Assembly (NCBI GenBank): GCA_022376925.1
Contig: JAIOJX010000004.1
Span: 3,100,001 to 3,164,000 of the forward strand
Origin: Tragulus kanchil
Lineage: Eukaryota > Chordata > Mammalia > Artiodactyla > Tragulidae
Length of the DNA: 64,000 bases
Direction of reading: 5' to 3'
Shown here: piece after piece, positions 46,497 to 57,439 of the stretch
Layout of the letters: each line of letters begins with the position of its first letter
Numbering within the stretch: position 1 is the stretch's first letter
Program-made: the position numbers and the translations under genes
The notes under the pieces: generated by a model
Database searches by the model: none
What the model was told of the DNA's origin: nothing
Seen by the model: only the letters and a program-made list of their open reading frames with translations

Positions 46497-46632
46497 GGTG
46501 GTTGTTCAGTTGCTCCGTCCTGTCCGACCCTTGGCGACCCCACGGACTGCAGCACGCCAGGCCCCATGCCTGCACTGTCTCCCGCAGCTTGCTCAGACTC
46601 ATGTCCATTGAGTCGATGATGCCTTCCAACCA
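46497..46632 (-). mobile_element. BovB LINE 3' end fragment
   Basis: Reverse complement of the BovB end: 'ggttgttcagttgctccg', 'ctgcagcacgccaggcc', 'cagactcatgtccattgag', 'cgatgatgccttccaacc'. The minus-strand frame gives 'SMDMSLSKLRETV', the BovB C-terminal block also seen at 1741-2008. Confidence 0.9.
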
Positions 46633-47384
46633 TCGTGTAATAAAAATGGAAACCCTAATTAGTTAGCTCCCTCATGAGCCCTCCCACTTCAAAGCCCAGG
46701 GTGCTGGCGGGCTGTGGGGGTGGGAAGCATGCAGGGGGTTCCCCAGGGAGCCCAGCGTGGGAACCACAGCACCAGATGGGCTGTGAGGCCCCTCCTGCCT
46801 CCCACGCTGGGCAGCAGCCCCGGCTGGGGCAGCTGTGGGTTGAGCGTTGCTGAGTCATCTGTGCCCCCGCGGGCTGTGCGTATTGGCTGAGGAGCCAGGG
46901 CTGCTGTGCTGGTGGCGGAGCCCTGGCCTGGGTTCTCGGGAAGCTGGGCCAGGGGATCCTCAGCTGCTCTCTGCTCCTTCAGCCTCCGTGGTCTCCTCTC
47001 TGCCTCCAGGAGCCGCCGCCTTGGGGCTGCCCTTCTAGAGCGGGAGCGAAGCTCCCTGGCGGGACGGCATGTCTGCAGTCACCCCGGGCAGCCTGGGGCT
47101 GGAGAGGTGAGCTGGCACCTTGCTGGCCTGATGGGCGTGACATTTCCTCAAATGCCACGAAGGGGCTGCCTGACCTTCCCTCTCACGCCAAGCCCCTCTT
47201 CTGGGTTATTTATAACAGTGTTAACAGGCAGAAGGGCTTCTCAGCCGAGCTCTGGCCCAGCTCCCCCAGGGCTTCTGCCAGTCACAAGAGACACATAAAT
47301 AGAAGCAAAGAATGTGGGACCCCAGAGAACACCTCCAGAAGGAGTGTGCCAGGCGCTTTAGTTTAGGTCTTGGGGGCTCTTAAC
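46633..47384. other. Single-copy GC-rich stretch
   Basis: GC-rich at 46680-47110 with CpGs near 46866-46885 and 47010-47090. Open frames carry no recognised domain. A MEF2-like 'ttatttataa' lies at 47206-47215. Confidence 0.4.
47206..47215. promoter_or_regulatory. MEF2-type site
   Basis: 'ttatttataa' fits the MEF2 consensus YTAWWWWTAR exactly. It is an isolated motif, so function is speculative. Confidence 0.2.
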
Positions 47385-47640
47385 ACTTATTTTAATTTTA
47401 TTGTGGTAAAATATGCATAACATAATGGAAGGGGCATGGCAACCCACCCAGCATCCTTGCCTGGAGAATCCCGTGGACAGAGGAGCCTGGTGGACTACAG
47501 TCCATAGAGTCACAAAGAGTTGGACACGACTGAGTGACCAACACATACATGTATAACATAAAATTGGTTGTTTTTAAGCGTACAAATCAATGACATTAAG
47601 TGCATTCTGTATAGAGGGCACCATATCCACTTCCAGGAAT
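47385..47640. mobile_element. Old L1-type 3' fragment split by a Bov-A insertion
   Basis: Left half 'tattgtggtaaaatatgc' and right half 'aattggttgtttttaagcg', 'caatgacattaagtgcattc' are the two parts of an old mammalian LINE 3' sequence that normally runs on without a break. The Bov-A copy at 47425-47552 interrupts it. Confidence 0.6.
47425..47552 (+). repeat. Bov-A/Bov-tA-type SINE insertion with target-site duplication
   Basis: 'ggcatggcaacccaccc', 'gcctggagaatcccgtgg', 'ctacagtccatagagtc', 'gttggacacgactgag'. Flanked by 'ataacata' at 47417-47424 and again at 47553-47560, a plausible 8-base target-site duplication. Confidence 0.85.
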
Positions 47641-47954
47641 CTCTTCACCCGTCTCCCACCCAAGGATGGTTGACTTAGGCCCGTCCCACCTCCCCTGCCC
47701 CTGGGCATATTCTGATTTTGAGGGAACCACACAGAATGTGATGGGAAAGGAAAGTGCCTGTGACGTTCCGGTCCTGCCGTGTGGTCAGGGAGTTGGGAGG
47801 CTGCCCCTTTCAGCGGTGTGGCGTGGGTGCTCCCCAGGCTCACGGTAGCCCTCTGCCTTTTCTTTTCATTCAGTAAAGAAATCTGCTTAGGAGGGTAGGT
47901 CCTGGGGGAGCCTTGCTTGCTGGGAGAACTGTGAATCTGCTCTGATCTCTTTTC
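47641..47954. other. Unannotated single-copy stretch
   Basis: Nothing recognised. Confidence 0.4.
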
Positions 47955-48217
47955 TTTTTTGGCGGGGCCACTTCTATTGGTCTTTCATTTATCTATTTTC
48001 TTTGTTCTTCGGCTCATGTGGGCCTCCCATCGCAGTGGCCTCTGTTGTCGCAGAGCACCGGCTCTGGGCGCATGCGTTCCAGAGCTCCGCCTTGGTAGTT
48101 GGACACATTGGTCCAGCCGCTCCGCGGCACGTGGGATCTTCCCAGGCCAGGGATTGAACCGGCGCCCCTTTCACTGCAAGGCAGTGTCTTTACCCACTGG
48201 ACCACCACAGAAGCCCT
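47955..48217 (-). repeat. tRNA-Glu-derived SINE, third member of the distinct subfamily
   Basis: 'ggccacttctattggtc', 'gtgggcctcccatcgcag', 'gagcaccggctctgggc', 'cggcacgtgggatcttccc', 'tttcactgcaaggcag', 'ggaccaccacagaagcc'. Confidence 0.9.
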
Positions 48218-48948
48218 GATCGCTTTCCTTAAGCAAGACTTACTCATTTAGCAAATTTCATTCTTTTCATTATGAATCAGGCAAGTGTGTTGCAACTCAC
48301 CTCAGAGCTGAATGCTGCTCACTATGGTCATGGACCATTTACTATCTCGGATAAAAGTGTAGTAACAGTTCCTCACCTGTAGATAGCACTTTCAAGTTTT
48401 CCCCACCCCTTTTTCATCCCAGATGCCTCACTGGGCAGGACTGGGACACCCTGGGTTACGGCCTCTGCTGGAGAGATGTGGAAGCTCAGGCCCCAGAGTG
48501 AAGGGATCTAGGATAAGAGCCGATCTCATTTCAGACACCTGAACGTAGAGTAACACTTTCTTTCTTACTAGGATTAGGGGGGATTAGGGTGAAGCAAAGG
48601 TGCATTTGGCTCAGCACCAAATTTAGGATGACGAAAAGCTCAGTAATCTAGGTAATTCATGTTTTCTTTAAGATGTCATATTTTAATGTAACAGTTTAAA
48701 TATGTTGCAATAGTTAATGTGTTAATTTGTTAGTAGTCAATGCCAAAATATCCATTTTGAACATAATACCTTGTCTTTAAATAAAGGCAGGAAAACTGAC
48801 ACTCAGAGCCAAATCATCTGATATGAAAGGAAAAATCAGTACCACTGACCTTGTCTTTATTTAGAATTTTGATATTTTGCTCATCATGGATTGGAAGGGG
48901 GCGTAAGTTTTGATTGTTTTCACAATATTGCATTAAATGTGATCTGTC
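48218..48948. other. AT-rich single-copy stretch, probably an old unidentified repeat
   Basis: AT-rich at 48640-48900. Short 'ggattagggggg' and 'gattagggtg' near 48572-48592 resemble telomere units but are too few to call. No exon recognised. Confidence 0.35.
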
Positions 48949-51219
48949 TCAATTGCTGGGGTTTTGGTCCTCATGGCTGGTACCTGCCTCGCCTCAGCCT
49001 AATCCCAGCCCTGATTCCACCTTCCAGTGTCTGTCACACCTGTGACAGAGGACTCCCTCCCTCCCGGGTCCTGGGCCTCAAGGCTGTGTACACCGGGGCC
49101 TTTCAGCCACTGCCAAGGGTGGCATTTGATCCCTGCCATCTATTTTTGTGCCTGCCCTTCAGCAACTGATAAAATGTTGCTCTGGGTAGAGCTGATGTGT
49201 TGAAATGGTGCGTGTCCATGTCAGGTGGCTTGTGTGATCGTGTATCTTCATTCTTGACCTCTCAAGGGGGCCTGGAACCAGGCAGGAAAAGCAGCTCCTG
49301 GAAGTTTGGCCCCCACAGAGTCAGACAAAAAATCGTTATCAAGTAACTGAGGCCGCCAGGCAGTTTGGCCTTGACTTAAGACTGTATGGAAACAATGCCC
49401 CTGTTGCGTTCTCTTGCTCCTGCACACCAGCCTTCAGCGTCTGCACGGCACTTCCACGCTGATCTCACTTTGTTTATTGAGCAGCTCCTAGAGGCTGGGC
49501 ATCCTGCTTGCTGCTGGGGAACCAGTGGGGAGCAAGCTTCCGCTTGTTGGACCTCCTAGCTGAGGAGGCAGGGTGACAGGACACAAGGAGATTCATGGAA
49601 AATGGGGATGAGTTCTAGAGAGGGGCGCAGGCTGGTGGCTGCCCAACAGAATGCACTCAATGCAATGAACTGCCCAGTTCCAAATAGTGGAAAGGGAACA
49701 CTTTGTATTGTGTATATTTTACTATAATTTCTTAAAAATACCAGCAAAGGTGCGGGGGGTTTAAAGTGTGAAAATTAAGCTTCTCTAAGTAATTGAGGGA
49801 CTTAGAGCAGGTGCTGGGAGAGAGATGGGCAGCCACTTCAAGATTCAGTGGTCAGCAAGGCTCATCTCAGAGGGACACCTAATCTGGGATGGGGCTGATA
49901 GGGAAGGACCTATCGGCTGATGAAAGAGAGAGAAGGCACCCCAGGCCCAGGGAGCTGCCAGCACTGTGGCCCCAGGGTGGAAACTCAAGCCACACAGCAG
50001 TTCGGTGAGGGAGCCAGGCTCTGGAGATGGAAGGAGGCTGGGGGACTCTGTCTCAAGTGGTGAGCCAGGGCCAGCTCTGTTGATTTCTGTTTTTTTCAAT
50101 TGCTGGGGTTTTGGTCCTCGGCTCTGGCCTCAGCCTAATCCCAGCCCTGATTCCACCTTCCAGTGTCTGTCACACCTGTGACAGAGGACTCCCTCCCTCC
50201 CGGGTCCTGGGCCTCAAGGCTGTGTACACCGGGGCCTTTCAGCCACTGCCAAGGGTGGCATTTGATCCCTGCCATCTATTTTTGTGCCTGCCCTTCAGCA
50301 ACTGATAAAATGTTGCTCTGGGTAGAGCTGATGTGTTGAAATGGTGCGTGTCCATGTCAGGTGGCTTGTGTGATCGTGTATCTTCATTCTTGACCTCTCA
50401 AGGGGGCCTGGAACCAGGCAGGAAAAGCAGCTCCTGGAAGTTTGGCCCCCACAGAGTCAGACAAAAAATCGTTATCAAGTAACTGAGGCCGCCAGGCAGT
50501 TTGGCCTTGACTTAAGACTGTATGGAAACAATGCCCCTGTTGCGTTCTCTTGCTCCTGCACACCAGCCTTCAGCGTCTGCACGGCACTTCCACGCTGATC
50601 TCACTTTGTTTATTGAGCAGCTCCTAGAGGCTGGGCATCCTGCTTGCTGCTGGGGAACCAGTGGGGAGCAAGCTTCCGCTTGTTGGACCTCCTAGCTGAG
50701 GAGGCAGGGTGACAGGACACAAGGAGATTCATGGAAAATGGGGATGAGTTCTAGAGAGGGGCGCAGGCTGGTGGCTGCCCAACAGAATGCACTCAATGCA
50801 ATGAACTGCCCAGTTCCAAATAGTGGAAAGGGAACACTTTGTATTGTGTATATTTTACTATAATTTCTTAAAAATACCAGCAAAGGTGCGGGGGGTTTAA
50901 AGTGTGAAAATTAAGCTTCTCTAAGTAATTGAGGGACTTAGAGCAGGTGCTGGGAGAGAGATGGGCAGCCACTTCAAGATTCAGTGGTCAGCAAGGCTCA
51001 TCTCAGAGGGACACCTAATCTGGGATGGGGCTGATAGGGAAGGACCTATCGGCTGATGAAAGAGAGAGAAGGCACCCCAGGCCCAGGGAGCTGCCAGCAC
51101 TGTGGCCCCAGGGTGGAAACTCAAGCCACACAGCAGTTCGGTGAGGGAGCCAGGCTCTGGAGATGGAAGGAGGCTGGGGGACTCTGTCTCTCACAAGTGG
51201 TGAGCCAGGGCCAGCTCTG
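48949..51219. repeat. Direct duplication 14
   Basis: Copy A 48949-50079 and copy B 50096-51219, offset 1,147 then 1,136, with 16 filler bases (50080-50095). Early in B 11 bases are lost ('ctcggctctggcctcagcc' against 'cctcatggctggtacctgcc' and on). Near the end of A 'tctcaagtgg' lacks four bases of B's 'tctctcacaagtgg'. Confidence 0.97.
49465..50000. repeat. Ancient mammalian repeat, L2-like (copies in 50601-51136 and partly 52070-52225)
   Basis: 'gtttattgagcagctcctag', 'aaccagtggggagcaagc', 'gggtgacaggacacaagg', 'aggctcatctcagaggg'. Same old repeat type as at 29.5 and 39.7 kb. Family not certain. Confidence 0.4.
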
Positions 51220-53138
51220 CCACAACCAGTCTTAACAACAGGTGGATACCTGCACGCCCTTCGCAGCTAGCAAAGTGTGTTTCCTGCCACTCTCCCCTGA
51301 ATTCAAGAGGCCCTTGAGCTCAAGTGCAGAAAATTGATAGCAATTGGATGGAACACAGTGTGAGAATGGCACTGCCCCTGAGACACCCTCACTCCCTCGT
51401 TCATTCGTGTTGTGGAGTATACTTTACTCTTTGACGGTTTTAAAATAAACAAAAACCCTGCCTTCCCAGGCTGGAGGCAGCCTGTGCCGGCTGGCAGGTG
51501 CCAGGATGGGTGTGGGCTACCGGTGGCACCTTCTGAGACCTTGGTGCCAGCCACCTGCCAGGGCATCCAGGAGCGGCTCCGCCCCAGATCACCTGACCCG
51601 GGCACAGCTCTGAGAGACCTTAGGGATCTCTGATGGCTAAGGGGCTGCTTGAAGGCAGGAGGAAGGGAGCTAAGAAAACACCTGTCTCTCAAAATAAGAA
51701 AGTCATCTATCTCTAGAAATATTTCCATGGGCTCTTCCAGTGCCTAGAGCCCTGGTTCTGGGAGTCCATTGGAAGGATTGATTCCCTGTGCTGTGAAGGC
51801 TGCAATCCGTATACAATAGTTACCTTATCTTATGCAGAGCAGGACCTACAGCTGGGGGTTGGAGGGGTCGATGGAAGGCTGAAGAGGGGAATCCTCAGAC
51901 CAAGTCAGTGAAAGCACAACATCATAAAGCACAGTGCCTACCGTGGTTGTTTAATGAAGCCATACGGCATGCACGTTCACTATTGCCAGTCTTTGCTCTA
52001 GGACTGTGTGTGCTGCCTGGTCCCCCCCCACATACTGCCAGGGCTCTTCTGGGAGGATGGGCCTTCAAGCAGTGGTCAGCAAGGCTCATCTCAGAGGGAC
52101 ACCTAATCTGGGATGGGGCTGATAGGGAAGGACCTATCGGCTGATGAAAGAGAGAGAAGGCACCCCAGGCCCAGGGAGCTGCCAGCACTGTGGCCCCAGG
52201 GTGGAAACTCAAGCCACACAGCAGTTCGGTGAGGGAGCCAGGCTCTGGAGATGGAAGGAGGCTGGGGGACTCTGTCTCTCACAAGTGGTGAGCCAGGGCC
52301 AGCTCTGCCACAACCAGTCTTAACAACAGGTGGATACCTGCACGCCCTTCGCAGCTAGCAAAGTGTGTTTCCTGCCACTCTCCCCTGAATTCAAGAGGCC
52401 CTTGAGCTCAAGTGCAGAAAATTGATAGCAATTGGATGGAACACAGTGTGAGAATGGCACTGCCCCTGAGACACCCTCACTCCCTCGTTCATTCGTGTTG
52501 TGGAGTATACTTTACTCTTTGACGGTTTTAAAATAAACAAAAACCCTGCCTTCCCAGGCTGGAGGCAGCCTGTGCCGGCTGGCAGGTGCCAGGATGGGTG
52601 TGGGCTACCGGTGGCACCTTCTGAGACCTTGGTGCCAGCCACCTGCCAGGGCATCCAGGAGCGGCTCCGCCCCAGATCACCTGACCCGGGCACAGCTCTG
52701 AGAGACCTTAGGGATCTCTGATGGCTAAGGGGCTGCTTGAAGGCAGGAGGAAGGGAGCTAAGAAAACACCTGTCTCTCAAAATAAGAAAGTCATCTATCT
52801 CTAGAAATATTTCCATGGGCTCTTCCAGTGCCTAGAGCCCTGGTTCTGGGAGTCCATTGGAAGGATTGATTCCCTGTGCTGTGAAGGCTGCAATCCGTAT
52901 ACAATAGTTACCTTATCTTATGCAGAGCAGGACCTACAGCTGGGGGTTGGAGGGGTCGATGGAAGGCTGAAGAGGGGAATCCTCAGACCAAGTCAGTGAA
53001 AGCACAACATCATAAAGCACAGTGCCTACCGTGGTTGTTTAATGAAGCCATACGGCATGCACGTTCACTATTGCCAGTCTTTGCTCTAGGACTGTGTGTG
53101 CTGCCTGGTCCCCACCCACATACTGCCAGGGCTCTTCT
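50982..53138. repeat. Direct duplication 15
   Basis: Copy A 50982-52050 and copy B 52070-53138, constant offset 1,088, with 19 filler bases (52051-52069). The first 238 bases are shared with duplication 14 and occur three times (about 49843-50079, 50982-51219, 52070-52307). The end of A has a C run 'tcccccccca' where B reads 'tccccaccca'. Confidence 0.97.
51220..52050. other. Unannotated content of duplication 15
   Basis: A 141-codon minus frame (51303-51728, again at 52391-52816) is preserved in both copies only because the copies are identical. No domain recognised. Confidence 0.4.
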
Positions 53139-53157
53139 TTCCAGACTGGGGACGCAC

Positions 53158-53400
53158 TCAATTGGATGAAGAATTTAGACTCCCGGCAAGCAGTCTAAGT
53201 GCAGAATCCTTCAAATTCTTGCCAATGTCTTCATAATCTTTTACTATTAGCTCACCCACACATAACTTGACAGCAAGGTTTGTGTGTGTGTTTTTTAAAA
53301 CCAGCTCAACTTTATTGAATCCTTCCACAGCCTTCAACTTAGTTTCCATTGCAGTCTCTTCTCTTATTCTCATATTTTCTTTTGGCGAACCATTTCATTA
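53158..53400 (-). pseudogene. Tigger/pogo-like transposase N-terminal fragment (second copy 54274-54516)
   Basis: The minus strand encodes a 71-residue frame. Its pattern 'METKLKAVEGFNKVE', a short gap, then 'LAVKLCVGELIVKDYEDIG' with 'KNLKD' after it resembles the helix-turn-helix start of pogo/Tigger and CENP-B/Jerky-type proteins (xETKLxA..x.xKGE...IAxxLGVGxSTVKDWxxNRxK). The region between the two helices ('LVLKNTHTN') is disturbed, the frame stops after about 30 more residues, and no catalytic DDE part follows. It is read as a dead TcMar-Tigger fragment or a retrocopy piece of a Tigger-derived gene. A chance resemblance cannot be excluded. The copy at 54274 results from duplication 16. 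Confidence 0.45.
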
Positions 53401-53416
53401 TAGTATGTAATTTTTG

Positions 53417-53530
53417 GAATCCCCTGGTGGTCCAGTGGTTAGGATTGCATACTTTTACTGCTGTGGGCCTGAGTTTGACCCCCGGTTTGGGAGCTGAGAC
53501 CCTACAAGCTGTGTAGTGTGGCCAAACAAG
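53417..53530 (+). repeat. tRNA-Glu-derived SINE, plus strand (second copy 54533-54646)
   Basis: 'ggaatcccctggtggtccag', 'tggttaggattgcatac', B box region 'gagtttgacccccgg', end 'gtgtggccaaacaagc'. Inserted just upstream (on the minus strand) of the Tigger-like fragment. Confidence 0.9.
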
Positions 53531-53569
53531 CGAGTACATATTTAAAGATAATGATAAAATTTGTAATTA

Positions 53570-53690
53570 TTGGAATTCCTCAGTGGTCCAGTGGTTAGGA
53601 CTCTGCACTTATACTGCAGAGAGCATGGGTTCGATCCCTGGTCAGGGAACTTGGATCCCACAAGCCCTGTGGTGCAGCCAAAACAAAAAA
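53570..53690 (+). repeat. tRNA-Glu-derived SINE, plus strand (second copy 54686-54806)
   Basis: 'ggaattcctcagtggtccag' head, a well-kept B box 'ggttcgatccctgg' at 53628-53641, and end 'gtgcagccaaaacaaaaaa'. Best-preserved promoter boxes of the SINEs here. Confidence 0.95.
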
Positions 53691-54073
53691 TCTTGTGGGA
53701 AGAAAAACAGCTCACATTGGACAGGCAGTCCCGCCGCTAGAGGCAGGTGTGTGGATGACCTGGAGGGTTGTCTCTGAGACACTGGGGCACCTTGGTGCTC
53801 AGTAACGCATACTGTCACAGGAGGGATGAAGAGCCTGGGTTAACCGGGCCTGTGGCTTAGGGAAGCGTCTCTTGTACCAAAGGCCTGAGAGGGCCTGATG
53901 AGGATTAGGTTTGATGGCAAGTAACAGAGAACTGCTCAGAATGATGAGAACTTTGACGAGCTCCAAGCTGACTGCTCCCTCACACCCTAGATGGCTGTCC
54001 CAGGGCCAACTGGCACTTTGAAATACCAGGGACCCCACCTTCTCCGTCCTGTTCTCCTGCCTACCAAGCACAG
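53691..54073. other. Unannotated content of duplication 16
   Basis: Nothing recognised. The content returns at 54807-55190. Confidence 0.4.
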
Positions 54074-55190
54074 CGATGGAAGGCTGAAGAGGGAATCCTC
54101 AGACCAAGTCAGTGAAAGCACAACATCATAAAGCACAGTGCCTACCGTGGTTGTTTAATGAAGCCATACGGCATGCACGTTCACTATTGCCAGTCTTTGC
54201 TCTAGGACTGTGTGTGCTGCCTGGTCCCCACCCACATACTGCCAGGGCTCTTCTTTCCAGACTGGGGACGCACTCAATTGGATGAAGAATTTAGACTCCC
54301 GGCAAGCAGTCTAAGTGCAGAATCCTTCAAATTCTTGCCAATGTCTTCATAATCTTTTACTATTAGCTCACCCACACATAACTTGACAGCAAGGTTTGTG
54401 TGTGTGTTTTTTAAAACCAGCTCAACTTTATTGAATCCTTCCACAGCCTTCAACTTAGTTTCCATTGCAGTCTCTTCTCTTATTCTCATATTTTCTTTTG
54501 GCGAACCATTTCATTATAGTATGTAATTTTTGGAATCCCCTGGTGGTCCAGTGGTTAGGATTGCATACTTTTACTGCTGTGGGCCTGAGTTTGACCCCCG
54601 GTTTGGGAGCTGAGACCCTACAAGCTGTGTAGTGTGGCCAAACAAGCGAGTACATATTTAAAGATAATGATAAAATTTGTAATTATTGGAATTCCTCAGT
54701 GGTCCAGTGGTTAGGACTCTGCACTTATACTGCAGAGAGCATGGGTTCGATCCCTGGTCAGGGAACTTGGATCCCACAAGCCCTGTGGTGCAGCCAAAAC
54801 AAAAAATCTTGTGGGAAGAAAAACAGCTCACATTGGACAGGCAGTCCCGCCGCTAGAGGCAGGTGTGTGGATGACCTGGAGGGTTGTCTCTGAGACACTG
54901 GGGCACCTTGGTGCTCAGTAACGCATACTGTCACAGGAGGGGATGAAGAGCCTGGGTTAACCGGGCCTGTGGCTTAGGGAAGCGTCTCTTGTACCAAAGG
55001 CCTGAGAGGGCCTGATGAGGATTAGGTTTGATGGCAAGTAACAGAGAACTGCTCAGAATGATGAGAACTTTGACGAGCTCCAAGCTGACTGCTCCCTCAC
55101 ACCCTAGATGGCTGTCCCAGGGCCAACTGGCACTTTGAAATACCAGGGACCCCACCTTCTCCGTCCTGTTCTCCTGCCTACCAAGCACAG

Positions 55191-56344
55191 CTGCCTTCTC
55201 ATGGTCACTGGTAACTAACTGGTTGTCCTCCCTGGTTGACTGGATCTGGCCTGACCCTGTAGCTGAGTTCTGGTCACTGGACCCATTTGGCTCTCTGGGC
55301 TGGAGGACCCATTCTTGCCAGATCTGGGGGTCTTCTGTCAAATCACCTTACACTAAGCCCCAAGTGGGCAGCTTTGGCTGGTGCTTGGGGCCCTGTCAAA
55401 AAGGGCTGAGCATCACTGAGTCTGTGCTCAGCAGGCCTGGGACCAGATGATTTCCTGTGGAAAGGGCCTCCGTGATGTTTTGAGACACTTAGTCTTGAGT
55501 GTCTTGGTGGGAGATGCTTTCATTGGTCAGATTTATCTTTAAGTGCTTTGTTCCTTTAGGCTGGGCTTAGAACGACTGCGTTTTCTACTTACTCTTCCTA
55601 GAGCTTGATTTTGTGTCTAAGACTCTTCTTTCACAGGAGGCTAGAAGTATTTCTTTGACGTCTAAAAATCAATTACTCTTCCTACTCTTCTGGAAGCATC
55701 TTTAGGAGTTTTGTACTAATTTGGAAGACTGTGGGAAGATTAGATATGTTTTTTCTTTTCGTTGTACGAGAGATGAATCAATCATAAATTTTTCATTGAT
55801 AGAGGAAAATCTCCAGCTGGTATGTAATCTGGAAAGGGAGCTTAATCACTCACATATTTGTGGAATACAAGGAATACACTGGCTTCGGGCACAGCTGGAT
55901 CCAAACGTTTGCATTGTTTTCTTGGGAATACATCTCTCTGCTTCTTAACTCTGCGTTCCCTGTGCTGGCTTCATTCTCCGGTAGGCTCTGCCCAAGTGGA
56001 AGCAAAAATGGCTCTGCCTGTTTCCAGGATTAAATTCAACCAGCCGGGCACCCTTGGCCACATGCTCCAGCATATTGCTGGTGTTCACTCTCACCCACCC
56101 CTGGGAGCCAGCTGTTGTGGACCCTGGATGAAGCCCTCTCAACTGGCCAGACTATGCTTAGCTGGACCAGTTGGGTTGGGAGGAGGGATGACTTCCCCAA
56201 GAAAGATCAGTGGGCTGCCATCATTAGGAAGGGGAGTGGATGGGAGACCAGCCAAATACCAGAAGTGTGAGGCGAAAAAGGAGATCATCTTTATAGTGAA
56301 ATGACCCTGTAGGGACTTCATGAATACTTATTTCCCCTCCTTCC
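55191..56344. other. Unannotated single-copy stretch
   Basis: AT-rich at 55480-55860. A 148-codon plus frame at 55858-56304 has no recognised domain and is not called. Confidence 0.4.
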
Positions 56345-57439
56345 TAGAAGGCAAGTAGAGCGCTAGATCTTAGGTCTAAACTGGTCTGGGCCTAATGGAT
56401 TAGCACTGGCCACCAAGGCCCCTCATTGCAAAGACTCTGGGAAGTAGAGCTGTATTTGGTCAGTGGTATCTGCCACGGTTAGGGCGTTGGGAAAGGTGGG
56501 CCCAGTGCCAGGGACTTGCCCCCTTAACAGATCTCAGGCCTGGTAATTTTAAAGGGAAAACTTGCCTGCGACCATTAAATACAAGTTTGTCAGTGAAGGA
56601 GGCTCCAAACTGGCAGTGGGACAGTACTTAGGGCATCCAAGAAATGTGTGAGGCCTGGAGAGAGCCAGCATGGTCTGGCTGATAGGGCAAGATCTTCCTC
56701 CAGGAGAAACCTTGAGCCATGGTAACACTGACGTGGGGGCTTCTAGAGGTTAAAGGAACATGCAGTTGAGGGTACAAGCAGGACTGAAGGGATGGGTCAG
56801 AAGACAAGTTTATTCATTTATTTATTCCCCCTCAACCCCCAAAGTCTATCTATGTGGATCACAGAAACTAGATAAATACAAAATTGTATCAACTGCTTGA
56901 GCAGGGCAGGCCCATAGGGTCCATGTGTTTGATATTCTCCCTTCCGGAGGGGGCAGTGAGAACCCAAGAGAGGAGATGACCCACTAAAGGATGCACAGTG
57001 AGTGTGGACAGGGCCAGGACCCAGCTTCTGTTAGTGCAGTCATGCCTCGCCTCTCCCGCTTCCCAGCTCTGAGAATGTGCTCTGGGCCAGGTGCTAAGCT
57101 AGGCGATTTGCTGATTGTAGTCAGGAAAGTGGGGCCCCCAATTTGTCCTGAAGATGCATTCTTTCTTAAACAGGGAATCGATTTCCGACAAGATGCACAG
57201 GCTTCCAACAAAGGCACTTATGTGACTCTGGATGAAGCACCATTAATCCATTGCCAGGAGTGTTTATCTCGCTGGCTTGCCTGTTCAGATCAGGGCTGTG
57301 GTGTTGCTGGAGGAATGGGCACAGAAGGGTCAGCAGCCAGAGAGGGTCCTGCTGGAGGCGTAAGCAGACTTGTGGTGGGGCCACATGGGGCCGGTGTATA
57401 GCACAGCACATGTGGCCCCAGGCCTGTCCGTGCTCAGCT
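56345..57439. other. Unannotated content of duplication 17
   Basis: No repeat family named. A short 'ttcatttatttattcccc' T-rich segment lies at 56813-56830. The paired frames (56991-57401 and 58085-58459) diverge at their C-termini because of the indels above, as expected for consensus errors in non-coding DNA. Confidence 0.4.

Larger units (their letters stand above)
52957..55190. repeat. Direct duplication 16
   Basis: Copy A 52957-54073 and copy B 54074-55190, offset 1,117 then 1,116, with a clean join at 'caccaag-cacag|cgatgg' and no filler. The first 180 bases are shared with duplication 15. One G is lost in B's 'gaagagggaatcc'. Confidence 0.97.

Noticed and set aside
46860..47100. CpG island or first exon
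   Set aside because: CpG density is only locally raised, no start codon in a convincing frame, and no domain.
48572..48592. Telomere-like 'ggattaggggggattaggg'
   Set aside because: Only two imperfect units, not an array.
53570..53690. Possible tRNA gene because of the good B box
   Set aside because: The context is a full SINE with head, body and A-rich tail; no cloverleaf with an anticodon arm can be formed with confidence.
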